This document shows, piece by piece, positions 45,681 through 54,404 of a stretch of DNA of 64,000 nucleotides. Position numbers and translations under genes: made by a program. Origin of the DNA: a virus; IMG/VR virus record IMGVR_UViG_3300010401_000003, positions 1 through 64,000 of that record; one strand, given 5' to 3'. Below the pieces are notes generated by a model. The model worked only from the letters and a program-made list of their open reading frames with translations, was not told the origin of the DNA and ran no database searches. Position 1 is the first letter of the stretch. Each line of letters begins with the position of its first letter.

Positions 45681-47531
45681 TCAGACTTCTTGCGGCGCTT
45701 CGTCCATGTTCCAGAAGGAAATGGTCCCGGAGGGTCGCTGACGAGCAACAACCTTCTCGGGCTGTTGCGGCTGGCCGTTCGCCTTTTCAGGGGCGGCGCC
45801 GGCCATCGTTCCGGCGGCGGTCATGACCGTCGTCGTGGGGGGCGTGATCAACACACGCTCCGGGCCGCCAGGAATGGGAGCGATGGTCTCGGTGACGACC
45901 GTGCCCGAGGGGACATACGGAGTCGACGGAACGAGCGGCACACCGGCGGGGACTCCGCCTTTGCGCTGTTCGACCACCAAGCACATGCCGTACGGCAAGC
46001 GCACCGAGTTTCCGACCACCCAGTAGGTGTCCGGAGTGCCACCATTCATGGCGGAGACTGCGTCGATCGAGACACCACCGGCGGCGGCGATTTCGGCGAG
46101 ATCATCGCCGACTTCCACCTCGTAGGTGCACTCGGTGTACGGGCGGTAGCTGTCGCCACAGCCCGGACAGAGCGATTGGCAGTCGCTGTAGCAACCGTCT
46201 TTTCCACCGCACGATTGGCAGTTTCCAAGACGGTTCGTTTGGAGGAACGTCCGCGGATTTTGGCCGGAACCCACACTGCCCGCGGGGTCAGTTAGGGCTT
46301 GCGCTTTTCCCTGGGGGTTTGCTCCCAAGACCGCGAGGTTGGTCGTCTGGTCGCCGAGGGGCGAGTTGATCTGAGACGCTTCCCCTTGCTGGCCCGCCGA
46401 AAGCGAGGGCACCGTCGCCCAAGCCTTGAACGACGCATCGATCGCCTTCTGCACCGAGTCCTGCTCGAGTGCGTACATGCGATTCGCGAAGGACATCGGC
46501 TTCGCCGGGTCGACCTTCAGGATTGCCGGCATCAGGTACCAGTTAGCGAGCTTGAGGAGCGCGTTCGAGCCGAAGCCGAGCGCGATACCCGAAGCGAGCC
46601 ACGGGATGATGCCGCGACCGCGCGTCCAAGCTGCGAGGCCGAGGGCGACGACGCCGCCCACAACCTGCACGCCGAGGCGCGTGGCGTCCGGCCGGCGGTA
46701 GATCGCGGCAGCCGCGTCTGCGCCGTACCAGGCATTTTTGCCGTCCTTCGGCTTCATGGTCGCGACGACGCGATCCACGAAGTCGGCGACCAAGAGCCCG
46801 ATCGCCACGCCGGCCGCAGCCGTGCCGTACCGAACGAGGTTTTCTCGGGTGTAGGGGCTCGCGGGATTCGAGAGAAGCCCGCCGATCCCGGGATTTTCGA
46901 GCATGGCCATTTCGCGGCGGGTCAAACCACCGGCGAATTTGCCGCTGCGCGTACGTTTGTACTTGCAGGGCGGGCAACGCCGACGCGAAGACCGGCGGCG
47001 CGAAGCCGCTCGAGTCGTCCGGCGACGCTTCCGGCCTCCACCGTGGCGGCGTTTCCGCCACCCCTTCCGGGCCGCTCGAGCATGCCGGCGGGGCTGACCC
47101 GGCCAGGCGTTCTCGAGGGTCACGGTGGTCGGATTTTCGTTCTGGGCCGCGGCGGCCGCTCGGCGCCGCTTCGGGCGTCGGCGTGCCTTTCGGCGGCGGC
47201 GGCGGTTCTCTTCGTACCGCCCACGATTGTCCGCGACGCGGCGACGCTTGGCGTAGCGACGCTTTCGCGGATTGGCCGAGGCGCTCGCAGCGGCGCGGCG
47301 GCGACGGCCACCACGCTTCTTGCGACGAGCGGCTTGCGCCTTTCGGATGTTCTTTCGAGCAGCAGCGATCTGAGCGCGAGTTGCCATCTTGTTCTCTTCG
47401 TGGGCCTTCAGCGCGTCAGCACGACGCGGCGATTTGATGCCAGGATTTTCGAGGTAACGAGCGATTTGCGCTTTTACGCGCAAAGCGACTTTCGTCGGCT
47501 CCGCACACGCACACGCCACGTTTCTCGCCAT
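45681..47531 (-). CDS. Protamine-like, membrane-anchored LysM protein
   Basis: This 616-residue protein (start 11 nt after the previous stop; ATG 47387 is an alternative). About residues 50-200 are extremely Arg/Lys-rich, e.g. RRKKRGGRRRRAAASASANP and RKARRRPKRRR, broken by N-P and ENP motifs, and include CPPCKYKR. Two or three hydrophobic helices follow (LVRYGTAAAGVAIGLLVADF, LGVQVVGGVVALGLAAW, IIPWLASGIALGFGSNALL). Then a Cys-rich patch (CQSCGGKDGCYSDCQSLCPGCGDSY) and a LysM domain (TYEVEVGDDLAEIAAAGGVSIDAVSAMNGG). DNA binding by the basic part and peptidoglycan binding by LysM, on opposite sides of a membrane, is inferred. Confidence 0.65.
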   Translation of the reverse strand: MARNVACACAEPTKVALRVKAQIARYLENPGIKSPRRADALKAHEENKMATRAQIAAARKNIRKAQAARRKKRGGRRRRAAASASANPRKRRYAKRRRVADNRGRYEENRRRRRKARRRPKRRRAAAAAQNENPTTVTLENAWPGQPRRHARAARKGWRKRRHGGGRKRRRTTRAASRRRSSRRRCPPCKYKRTRSGKFAGGLTRREMAMLENPGIGGLLSNPASPYTRENLVRYGTAAAGVAIGLLVADFVDRVVATMKPKDGKNAWYGADAAAAIYRRPDATRLGVQVVGGVVALGLAAWTRGRGIIPWLASGIALGFGSNALLKLANWYLMPAILKVDPAKPMSFANRMYALEQDSVQKAIDASFKAWATVPSLSAGQQGEASQINSPLGDQTTNLAVLGANPQGKAQALTDPAGSVGSGQNPRTFLQTNRLGNCQSCGGKDGCYSDCQSLCPGCGDSYRPYTECTYEVEVGDDLAEIAAAGGVSIDAVSAMNGGTPDTYWVVGNSVRLPYGMCLVVEQRKGGVPAGVPLVPSTPYVPSGTVVTETIAPIPGGPERVLITPPTTTVMTAAGTMAGAAPEKANGQPQQPEKVVARQRPSGTISFWNMDEAPQEV

Positions 47532-47542
47532 GCACGAAAAGA

Positions 47543-48130
47543 TTATGGCCAGCGAAATCCGTGCTCGTCAACAATACAGCCGCGCGGAAGCGGCAAACGC
47601 CACCCCAAAGTGCGCTTGCTATAACGCACCTCAACGGGCGGATCGTATTCGTGCTCGAACGGCTTGTCGAAGCCCGGACGCCGATAGCGAATGAGACGCA
47701 CGCGCGCTAAGCGCGCCCACGGTCCCTCGGGAATTTCCACCGATCCGTAAGTGAGAGGAAGTGGGCGGTCGTTCTGATCGACGAAGTACTTTTCTGCGTC
47801 ATCGAGCACGTCGCCAGGTGCGTTTTTCGCACCTCCTCCGCGCGCTCGAACAATATACAAATCGCACCGGTCCAAAAGTGCGCCGGTCGTGTCGTGCACG
47901 AGCACATACCCCCGCGGGAAGGTCACGTCGGCCGCCGGCATGCGCGGTTCCCAGAAGACTTCGCGCTCTCCGTTTGGACCGGTCGCGCGCACGATGCGGC
48001 GCGCGCCGGAGTTTCGCACGCGTTCGACGGACACGAATTGGATGTTCGTGCCGCGCACGATCATGTGGTGCGTGTAACACGCACCGGTCGTGCAATCTTC
48101 AGCTTCGACGATGCGGCCGGAGTCCGTCAT
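47543..48130 (-). CDS. Hypothetical protein, probable virion component
   Basis: This 195-residue beta-rich protein (HHMIVRGTNIQFVSVERVRNSG...GYVLVHDTTGALLDRCDLYIVRARG...RVRLIRYRRPGFDKPFEHEYDPPVEVRY) has no membrane helix. ATG overlaps the previous stop. Family unknown. Confidence 0.55.
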   Translation of the reverse strand: MTDSGRIVEAEDCTTGACYTHHMIVRGTNIQFVSVERVRNSGARRIVRATGPNGEREVFWEPRMPAADVTFPRGYVLVHDTTGALLDRCDLYIVRARGGGAKNAPGDVLDDAEKYFVDQNDRPLPLTYGSVEIPEGPWARLARVRLIRYRRPGFDKPFEHEYDPPVEVRYSKRTLGWRLPLPRGCIVDEHGFRWP

Positions 48131-48996
48131 TAGGCCGCTCGCGCCAATTGACGACTCGGCGGAAGCGCGCGCGAGCTCGAGCGCGCACCCGCAGGCGGCA
48201 CCAAGCGCACGAGTGCGTAAAGCACACCGAGACCGAGCGCGACCAGCGCGACGGTCTTAATCGTGTTCGTGATGTCGGTAGTGGGCTGACTGCCGGCTTT
48301 GATTTGCTCGACCTTCTGCGCGCGCACCGCAGCGGCGCCGGTGTAGATCGATTGATTGAGCTTCGCGGCTTGGTCGGGCGTGCATTTTCCGGTCGTCACG
48401 CACTCGTAGGATTTTTCCGCGATCGTGCGCATCGTCTTTTGCTCGGCGACGTCAGTGATGTTGTTGACCGCTTTCTCGACCGCCCAGTACGCGGGCAGAG
48501 CGAGCACCGTGACGCCCAAGGTGGTAGCCCACACGATCGCGGGCACTCCGACTTGCCCTTGCACGTGCGTTTGCTCACCCGCGGGATTCACGATGATCGG
48601 CACGTCGCCATTGAGCGCCAAGCGCACGACGTCCGATGAGAGCCCCTCGATTTCGAATTGATTCTTTTCCGTGTTCCAAGCGACTTTGCGCTTTCCGGCG
48701 ATCGCGTCGTTTAGGGCGTCGGTGATGATCTTCACCATCGCCATCGCGTCGACTGCGTTCTGATCGAGATCCGAAGACCACGCCGACGCGCTCGACATGC
48801 CCGGGACGGCGCCACCCTCCGGGCCGGCGCCGTCGACCAGGAACGGCAGGCCGAGATTCTGCCGGACCGTCTTTAGCCCGGTGTAGGCGGCGACAGCTCG
48901 CGTCCACGAGCCTTGCAGGTTGTCGCGGAGCGCCGTGAGGTACGCTTCCCAGGCTTTTTCGTCGGCCGGCTGGCCCAGCCATCGCAGCTTTTTCAT
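48130..48996 (-). CDS. Trp-tag protein with two membrane helices
   Basis: This 288-residue protein starts MKKLRWLGQPADEKAWEAYL at an ATGA overlap. A long helical N-terminal domain is followed by a first membrane helix (VPAIVWATTLGVTVLALPAYWAV), a helical section with CVTTGKCTPDQ, and a second helix (TVALVALGLGVLYALVRLV) with a basic tail. Fits a virion membrane protein. Confidence 0.6.
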   Translation of the reverse strand: MKKLRWLGQPADEKAWEAYLTALRDNLQGSWTRAVAAYTGLKTVRQNLGLPFLVDGAGPEGGAVPGMSSASAWSSDLDQNAVDAMAMVKIITDALNDAIAGKRKVAWNTEKNQFEIEGLSSDVVRLALNGDVPIIVNPAGEQTHVQGQVGVPAIVWATTLGVTVLALPAYWAVEKAVNNITDVAEQKTMRTIAEKSYECVTTGKCTPDQAAKLNQSIYTGAAAVRAQKVEQIKAGSQPTTDITNTIKTVALVALGLGVLYALVRLVPPAGARSSSRALPPSRQLARAA

Positions 48997-49154
48997 TTGT
49001 TGAGTCTCGCTCGGTAGATGTTGATTGCCAGGGAAGTCGCTGAAATCAGCAGGCCCACGATCGCAAACCACTCGATCCGCGAGAGCCTATGGCCGTCGCC
49101 CGGGATTTCCTCGGGAGCGGCGGAAACCTGACCGGACCAGCGCAAAATGGCCAT
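48993..49154 (-). CDS. 53-residue Trp-tag membrane protein
   Basis: Reads MAILRWSGQVSAAPEEIPGD, a short hydrophilic part, one membrane helix (IEWFAIVGLLISATSLAINIY) and RARLNK. The TGA overlaps the ATG of the next gene. With the 47-residue protein at 36739 it is the simplest member of the Trp-tag family. Confidence 0.6.
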   Translation of the reverse strand: MAILRWSGQVSAAPEEIPGDGHRLSRIEWFAIVGLLISATSLAINIYRARLNK

Positions 49155-49164
49155 CGCTCGCCCT

Positions 49165-50157
49165 CTAGAGTAGCGCCCAAATCACGAGCGCGACAATGCC
49201 GGCGCCGATCGCCAAGGGCGCGATGCTCGATCCGCCGCCTCCGCCGCCGCTCCCGGCGGCGGCGACATTCTTGAAGTCGATCTGCGATTTCAGCTTTTCG
49301 ATGAGCGGCTCCATCGATTTGCTCGGGAGCTCCGTCAAGCACTGCGGATCTTCACCGTGCATGTTGCTCGGCGTCTTCGGGTCGAAGACGTTGAAGAACC
49401 CCGCTGGGCAGTCGCCCTTACTCTGAAACCAGCTCGAGGCATTCTCCATGCGCCCGACCGCGAACCAATCGATCGGCTCGCCGGGCTTGGCGATGGGGCC
49501 GAAGTTACCGTTGAAGTAGGTCAGCCAAACGTAGTCCTTGCAGGTCAGCTTTTCGTTGACGATGCCGAGCTTCTTGGCCACCGCGCACTCGTCGAGCGCC
49601 GTCTTCGTCAACTCGAACTTCTCATACGCTTGCGCCGCCGCGTAGCGCTCGGCGCTCGGCGCAAACTTCGAGAACACCGGCGCCGGTGGCAAGCCCGCTT
49701 CAGTCAGCGCCACGTCGGAAGCGCCTTGGCTGATGGCCAGATCGCGGAGCGTCAAATACGACTTGACGGCAAGGATGCCCTTGGCCGCGCGCTTGGCACG
49801 CGGGGCGGTGAAGTCGTTCCAGGTTTCCGAAACCAAGTCCTCCATGGTCGATCCCTTGGCCACAGGGATCGATTTTCCGATGAAGCCGCCGATGATGCCG
49901 CCCAAGATCGCGCAGCCGCCCGCGACTGGAGCAGTCACTACGAAGGCCGAGCACGCCGCAGCGCCACCAATTGCGCCGCCCACCTCGCCGTAGGCTTTCA
50001 GATCCGCCGAGCTCGTGCCGCCCTTCCGCTCGATGATCTCTCTCGTGAGCGGATTGGTTGCCTTGTCCATTCCGGAATACGCGCCGAGGCCGACGGGCCG
50101 CCTCGAGCTCGGCGAAAGCACGAGCGGGACAGACGCATTCCAGATAAGGGCGGACAT
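49165..50157 (-). CDS. Trp-tag protein with glycine zipper and C-terminal helix
   Basis: This 330-residue protein starts MSALIWNASVPLVLSPSSRR. Residues about 50-95 form a glycine-zipper membrane region (GEVGGAIGGAAACSAFVVTA, GGCAILGGIIGGFIGK). A helical middle (LTLRDLAISQGASDVALTEAG) with Cys residues follows, then a poly-Gly linker and IAPLAIGAGIVALVIWALL. Glycine zippers often mediate membrane insertion or oligomeric pores, so a role in membrane penetration is possible. Confidence 0.6.
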   Translation of the reverse strand: MSALIWNASVPLVLSPSSRRPVGLGAYSGMDKATNPLTREIIERKGGTSSADLKAYGEVGGAIGGAAACSAFVVTAPVAGGCAILGGIIGGFIGKSIPVAKGSTMEDLVSETWNDFTAPRAKRAAKGILAVKSYLTLRDLAISQGASDVALTEAGLPPAPVFSKFAPSAERYAAAQAYEKFELTKTALDECAVAKKLGIVNEKLTCKDYVWLTYFNGNFGPIAKPGEPIDWFAVGRMENASSWFQSKGDCPAGFFNVFDPKTPSNMHGEDPQCLTELPSKSMEPLIEKLKSQIDFKNVAAAGSGGGGGGSSIAPLAIGAGIVALVIWALL

Positions 50158-50176
50158 CGCCTCACCAGTTTAAGAG

Positions 50177-50923
50177 CTAGCCGGGACAGCGAGCAAGCGT
50201 GAGCGCTCTTTCGAGCGTCCGATCACCCGGCTTCCACACGACGCGAGCTCGGAGGCCGCGCAAGCCGTCAACGCCAATGAAAACGCCCTTGTCGACGAAG
50301 TTTAGCCGGTCGGGATCGAAGGACCTTCCGCCGCCCGCGCCGATGCACACTTCGTCGTCGCAAATCACCTTCACGTTTGGGACGGAGAGGATCCGCTCGT
50401 AGGTGAAGGGGACGCATTTGCCGAGCTGGTAGTCGGTCGACGGATCGCCGTAGTGCCAGCGGCCGTCCAAGTGCGCGGCGCACAGCACGTGCTCGATGTT
50501 GTGCTCGTCGTCGTACGCATGGCCCACCACCAAGGTGTGGATCCCGACGGACATCCAAGCCGCGCCGAGGAGCGTCGCGACGCCGTCGCAATCGTCGCCA
50601 CGAATGCAAACCTTGTTGGGGTTGGTCTTCGGATCGCACGCGAGCAAGGTCGCCGCCGGCATGTATTCGGCCCCGATTGGGTCGGGCACCCATAATTTCT
50701 TCTGGACGGCGGAAAGGAGAATGCGCGCGCGGTCGTTCGGGGTCTTGGCGCTCGAGAGGCCGCGTTCGCGGGCCACGTCGAGCATTTCGATCGCCCAAGT
50801 GCGCACGCCCGGATCGATCGCGCCCTTCGAGACGCGCTTGGCCACTTCGTCGAGCGAGCTATTGACGCCCGCTTTGCCGAATGGGTGCTCGCGTTCGGTT
50901 ACAGCAGTCCAAGGGGCGGGCAT
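50177..50923 (-). CDS. Transglutaminase-like protein with intact triad
   Basis: In this 248-residue protein, GDDCDGVATLLGAAW (C112), EHVLCAAHLDGRWHYGDP (H145, D160) match the transglutaminase-like Cys-His-Asp triad. Such domains in phages are usually hydrolases or amidases of unknown target. The 613-residue fibre (13087-14928) carries a copy without Cys and His. The N-terminus MPAPWTAVTEREHP may be a weak Trp-tag. No membrane helix is visible. Confidence 0.7.
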   Translation of the reverse strand: MPAPWTAVTEREHPFGKAGVNSSLDEVAKRVSKGAIDPGVRTWAIEMLDVARERGLSSAKTPNDRARILLSAVQKKLWVPDPIGAEYMPAATLLACDPKTNPNKVCIRGDDCDGVATLLGAAWMSVGIHTLVVGHAYDDEHNIEHVLCAAHLDGRWHYGDPSTDYQLGKCVPFTYERILSVPNVKVICDDEVCIGAGGGRSFDPDRLNFVDKGVFIGVDGLRGLRARVVWKPGDRTLERALTLARCPG

Positions 50924-50940
50924 CGATTCAGTGTAACCCG

Positions 50941-51255
50941 CTACTTGACGGGCGTCAGCAACGCGCGCGGAAGCGACCAGCCGCGGGTCAATCGGTCATG
51001 GACGGTCGACTTCTTGAACCCGAACGCGCGAGCCTTGGCGGCGACGCTGCCGCATTTCTCCCACGGCTTGAAACGCCGGAAGCCGAGCTTCAGCGCTCGG
51101 CGACGCCGAGCTCGACAGTCTTTACACTCGCCGCGCCGGCCATCAGCGCAACGGCCATCGCGCTGGAATTCATCGATCGGGAGCCACAGGCGACAGCGCG
51201 GATTGTTGCACCGCTTCAGACGTCCAGACCGCGGCTCGACGCGCGGGATCTCCAT
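50941..51255 (-). CDS. Zinc-ribbon DNA-binding-like protein
   Basis: This 104-residue protein has CNNPRCRLWLPIDEFQRDGRCADGRRGECKDCRARRRR, the CxxxxC...C-K-x-C ribbon often found next to HNH or helix-turn-helix domains in phages. The second half (KCGSVAAKARAFGFKKSTVHDRLTRGWSL) looks like a helix-turn-helix. It probably binds DNA. Confidence 0.65.
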   Translation of the reverse strand: MEIPRVEPRSGRLKRCNNPRCRLWLPIDEFQRDGRCADGRRGECKDCRARRRRALKLGFRRFKPWEKCGSVAAKARAFGFKKSTVHDRLTRGWSLPRALLTPVK

Positions 51256-51506
51256 CAGCCGGTTTTGCCGCTGGCCACGCTCGAGGCCGCCTCGGCGAGC
51301 TCCCGCGTGACGCCTTCCACGAATGACACACGCCCCGGATCTTCCTCACCGGGCACCTCGGCGTTGATCGCTCGCACGGCTTCGACGAGCTGCGCGGCGT
51401 GCTCGGGGCGCATCATGATCGCGACTTGCATCTGCACGAAGCGCCCGGCGGCGGCGGGTTCGCAAGCGACGCGGATGGTGACGTCCTTGGTCTGGTAGGT
51501 GTTCAA
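51255..51506 (-). CDS. Small hypothetical protein (TTG start)
   Basis: This 83-residue protein starts LNTYQTKDV at TTG 51506 with AAAGGA about 8 nt upstream; no ATG fits. It has a beta-alpha pattern with QLVEAVRAINAEVPG. It ends ATGA-like at the next gene. Confidence 0.5.
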   Translation of the reverse strand: MNTYQTKDVTIRVACEPAAAGRFVQMQVAIMMRPEHAAQLVEAVRAINAEVPGEEDPGRVSFVEGVTRELAEAASSVASGKTG

Positions 51507-51943
51507 TGGAGATTCCTTTCGGGGTGGGCGAAGTCTATGTGTGCTGCGCACGCGGCGGAGCACACCGCTTCGTGGTCTTCGTTGACGTACCAGTCGTGCT
51601 GGAAGGACACCCATTTGTGATCTCCGAGCACGACCACTTCGGATTTCTCGCCGCAACAGGCGCAGGTCACCGGCATCAGGACGATGCCCTTTTCGCGCGC
51701 GCGCTTCTTCCAGTAGTTCAGGAGAGGTTGGGCGAGGAGACCGTGCAGCGGCCAGATCATCAACTGCACGAGCAGGCCGACCATCGACCACAAGAGCACC
51801 CAGGCGCGCGCGGTCGGCCAGCGGCGCATCTGATTTTTCACCACGCTCTTTACGCCGCGGCCCACGTCGGGATTGACGAGAAAAAGGAGCGCCTGGCCCG
51901 CAATCCCGCCCAGCCACAACCAGAAAAGCAACGACACGATCAC
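51503..51943 (-). CDS. Membrane protein with C-terminal zinc-ribbon-like part
   Basis: This 146-residue protein has two hydrophobic regions (IVSLLFWLWLGGIAGQALLFLV and AWVLLWSMVGLLVQLMIWPLHGLL), then VTCACCGEKSEVVVLGDHKW...CSAACAAH, a likely metal site. ATGA overlap with the upstream gene. Unknown family. Confidence 0.55.
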   Translation of the reverse strand: MIVSLLFWLWLGGIAGQALLFLVNPDVGRGVKSVVKNQMRRWPTARAWVLLWSMVGLLVQLMIWPLHGLLAQPLLNYWKKRAREKGIVLMPVTCACCGEKSEVVVLGDHKWVSFQHDWYVNEDHEAVCSAACAAHIDFAHPERNLH

Positions 51944-53835
51944 GCTCCGTCGGAAGGAGTGACCGGAGCGATGAAGTCGGGCGGAGGCGGAAGCGGCTCG
52001 GCCTTCTCGGGCTCGGGTGCAGGCGGCGGTGGCGGAGGCGGCGCCACGGGCGCGCTCACCATGACGTGGCCGGGCGGCGGCGTGTATTGCGTCTGCGTGT
52101 ATTGCGACGCCGGCACGAACGGAGGAGCGGGTGGAGGGGGAGGCGGCGGAGGTTGCGCCACGAACGGTGCCGGCGGCGGTGGCGGTGGCGTCACGAGCGG
52201 CGTCGCGGTGCCCATGCGCGCAGCTTCCGCTTTGATGACTTCGGATCGCGCGATGCGCTCTTGAGCCGTCGCCACGCGCTCGAGCACTTCGGCGCTCTTG
52301 ATCTGCGCTTCGGCCTTCAGCTTCGCGGCTTCGGCTTCGCGCGTGATGATGTCCATCTGATCTTTCTTCCGCTTGTCCATCATTTCGACGAATTCCTTGA
52401 CCGCGGCTTTGCCGAGGTCTTGGAACTTGTCGAAGTTCGAGGCGACGAAGGGACCGAAGCCCGTCACCATTTCGCCGTCGATCGCCGTTACGCGAAACGG
52501 CCCGACGTCGCGGACCTTGAGCGGGAAGTCATCGTCGGCGGCGGGATTTTCCCGGTGTTCCGGGGTTTCACTCTTTTCAGGGGCGAGCGCCTCGCGCGTC
52601 TTGCCCATGAGGTTCGAGAGCTCGAGCACCGATTGCACCGATTGTCGGGCCGCTTCCATCGGCGTCAGTTGCACCGGAGGCGGCGCCGGTTTTTCCACTG
52701 GCGCCGAGGCGGGCTGCTGGAGAGGGGACCAGGCCGAGCCGTTCCAGACGATCCATTGGCCGTTCCAGAATATCGGCTGACCAGGGGCGGGGCCGGCTTG
52801 CTGTTGCTGTTGGGGTTGCTCGCGGCGGGCGGCGGAGAGCTCGGCGACCAGGCGGTCGTTCATGGTGATGAGGGCGGCGATCGCGGCGTCGTTGGTCGGC
52901 GCCGCGGCCGGCGGCGGGGGAGGCGGCGGCTGGTGCTGCTGGTACTGCGGGCCGGCTACGCCGCTCGGTGGAGGCGGATACTGCGGACCAGGCGCGCCTT
53001 GGGGATACGCTGGCGGCGCACCATGCGCGGGCGGGTAGCCCGGAGGCGGATACGGCGCGGGAGCGGATTGAGGAGGAACGGCCCCCGGGGGATATCCATA
53101 ACGCGGATCGTACGCTTGCTGCGGAGGGTAGCCAGCGGGCGGGTAACCCTGCGGCGGATAGCCGCCTTGGGGCGGGTAGCCTTGCTGCGGCGGATAGCCG
53201 GGAGGAGCGCCGTAGCCGCCTTGCGGCGGGTAGCCTTGTTGCGGCGGGTAGCCGGGCGGGGGGTAGCCGTTTCCTCGCTGACTCATTTCTCGGTCCTCTT
53301 CCTGCCAACGCGGATCGTCGAGCATGTAGATCATGCCCGTTGCCCAACATGGCTCCGTCGAATCTCCGATGGTCCACTTGCAAGTGCACTTCTTGCCCTG
53401 CGTGTATTCCGCTACAAATCGCTGGAGGTCCCGCCACTCACGCAGCGATTCCACCGGCACCACGGGCAAGTGCGCGCGCGTCGGCTCCGTCATCATGATC
53501 GTGACGGACGAATTTGGATGGAGCATCACCGCTTGCTGGTAGCGGAGCGGGAAGTCGGCGTTTAGCTTGACGTTGCGATCGCCACGATGCTTCTGCGCGA
53601 CCTGGCCGCGATACTGCTGAGATATGACGGCGGCGGTGCGATCGAGCGGAATATTGAGCGCGTCTTCGGGCGAGACTTCGACTTCGTCTCCGATCGGCAT
53701 GCTGTGAGCGTCAACCGGGAAGCCGTTGACGACCGCCTTTGCCGAGTCTTGGAGATCCGGCGGCGGGGCGGGCGGGTGACGCACGCGCGCGTCGCCGTTG
53801 GTTCCGTTTTCGAGACGTTTTCGACGACTTGCCAT
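51940..53835 (-). CDS. Pro/Tyr/Gln-rich low-complexity protein with coiled coil
   Basis: This 631-residue protein has an N-terminal domain of about 180 residues with beta pattern and a CTCKWTIGDSTEPCW cluster, followed by about 100 residues of GYPPQQGYPPQGGYGAPPGY-type repeats. Then a Gln/Pro-rich part, a short 'FWNGQWIVWNGSAWSP' motif, a helical coiled coil (EAAKLKAEAQIKSAEVLERVATAQERIARSEVIKAEA) and a Pro-rich tail. GYPPQ repeats occur in proteins that form gels or condensates or line surfaces. Role unknown. Confidence 0.6.
   Translation of the reverse strand: MASRRKRLENGTNGDARVRHPPAPPPDLQDSAKAVVNGFPVDAHSMPIGDEVEVSPEDALNIPLDRTAAVISQQYRGQVAQKHRGDRNVKLNADFPLRYQQAVMLHPNSSVTIMMTEPTRAHLPVVPVESLREWRDLQRFVAEYTQGKKCTCKWTIGDSTEPCWATGMIYMLDDPRWQEEDREMSQRGNGYPPPGYPPQQGYPPQGGYGAPPGYPPQQGYPPQGGYPPQGYPPAGYPPQQAYDPRYGYPPGAVPPQSAPAPYPPPGYPPAHGAPPAYPQGAPGPQYPPPPSGVAGPQYQQHQPPPPPPPAAAPTNDAAIAALITMNDRLVAELSAARREQPQQQQQAGPAPGQPIFWNGQWIVWNGSAWSPLQQPASAPVEKPAPPPVQLTPMEAARQSVQSVLELSNLMGKTREALAPEKSETPEHRENPAADDDFPLKVRDVGPFRVTAIDGEMVTGFGPFVASNFDKFQDLGKAAVKEFVEMMDKRKKDQMDIITREAEAAKLKAEAQIKSAEVLERVATAQERIARSEVIKAEAARMGTATPLVTPPPPPPAPFVAQPPPPPPPPAPPFVPASQYTQTQYTPPPGHVMVSAPVAPPPPPPPAPEPEKAEPLPPPPDFIAPVTPSDGA
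52940..53275 (-). repeat. GYPPQ-type coding repeats
   Basis: Short GC-rich repeats encode Gly-Tyr-Pro-Pro-Gln units in the 631-residue protein. The units are irregular in length and fully in frame. Confidence 0.7.
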
Positions 53836-53847
53836 TTTGGTGCGCTA

Positions 53848-54186
53848 TCAAGTAACCACGGGCTCGGACGCCGTCACGGCCGCCGGCATCAATGCGGCGA
53901 AGATTCGACCGAAGAGATTGCGGGTCGCCTTCTTCAAGAGCTCGTCCGTTGGGAAGGCGTAGTTGCCTTGGGCTTCCACGTCATAGATCAGGCGGCGGCG
54001 GATTTGCCCGGAGAAGGGCGAGGCTTCGGTGATGTCGTCCGCGAGGTTTAGGCCGATGAGGGCGGCGGTCTCGCCGTTGTGATCGAAGACGATGGTGCTG
54101 GCGGCTTTGAGGAAGAGTTTCGTGCCGGGACCGGACGGTTGGTTTCCGACGTTGAGGTCGTAGATGAGCTCGATTTGGTTTGCCAT
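53848..54186 (-). CDS. Small beta-rich hypothetical protein
   Basis: This 112-residue protein starts MANQIELIYDLNVG in a TGATG overlap. Strands such as GTKLFLKAASTIVFDHNGETAALIG and RRLIYDVEAQG suggest a compact beta domain. No family known. Confidence 0.55.
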   Translation of the reverse strand: MANQIELIYDLNVGNQPSGPGTKLFLKAASTIVFDHNGETAALIGLNLADDITEASPFSGQIRRRLIYDVEAQGNYAFPTDELLKKATRNLFGRIFAALMPAAVTASEPVVT

Positions 54187-54404
54187 CACTCAGCTGCCTT
54201 TCCGTTTACCGGCGACTCTTTGACGAGTCGACCCTGCTTCACTTCGGCACGATGAAGCCTTGCAAGCGCGAGCGCAATCACCGCGCTTCGGTTGATGTCG
54301 TTGGAGTCGGCGAGCGACTCCAGATGGCGGAAGGATTTTGTATTCAAAAACACCACTACTCGAACACGATCCACCTGCCTGCGTTTGGCGGGGCGGGCGG
54401 CCAT
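54186..54404 (-). CDS. Ribbon-helix-helix (CopG/Arc-like) regulator
   Basis: This 72-residue protein has VRVVVFLNTKSFRHLESLADSNDINRSAVIALALARL (about 13-49), the strand-helix-turn-helix order of RHH DNA-binding proteins, with N-x-S-A-V at the second helix start. The basic N-terminus (RPAKRRQVDR) is typical. It may regulate the replication or structural operon. Confidence 0.65.
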   Translation of the reverse strand: MAARPAKRRQVDRVRVVVFLNTKSFRHLESLADSNDINRSAVIALALARLHRAEVKQGRLVKESPVNGKAAE

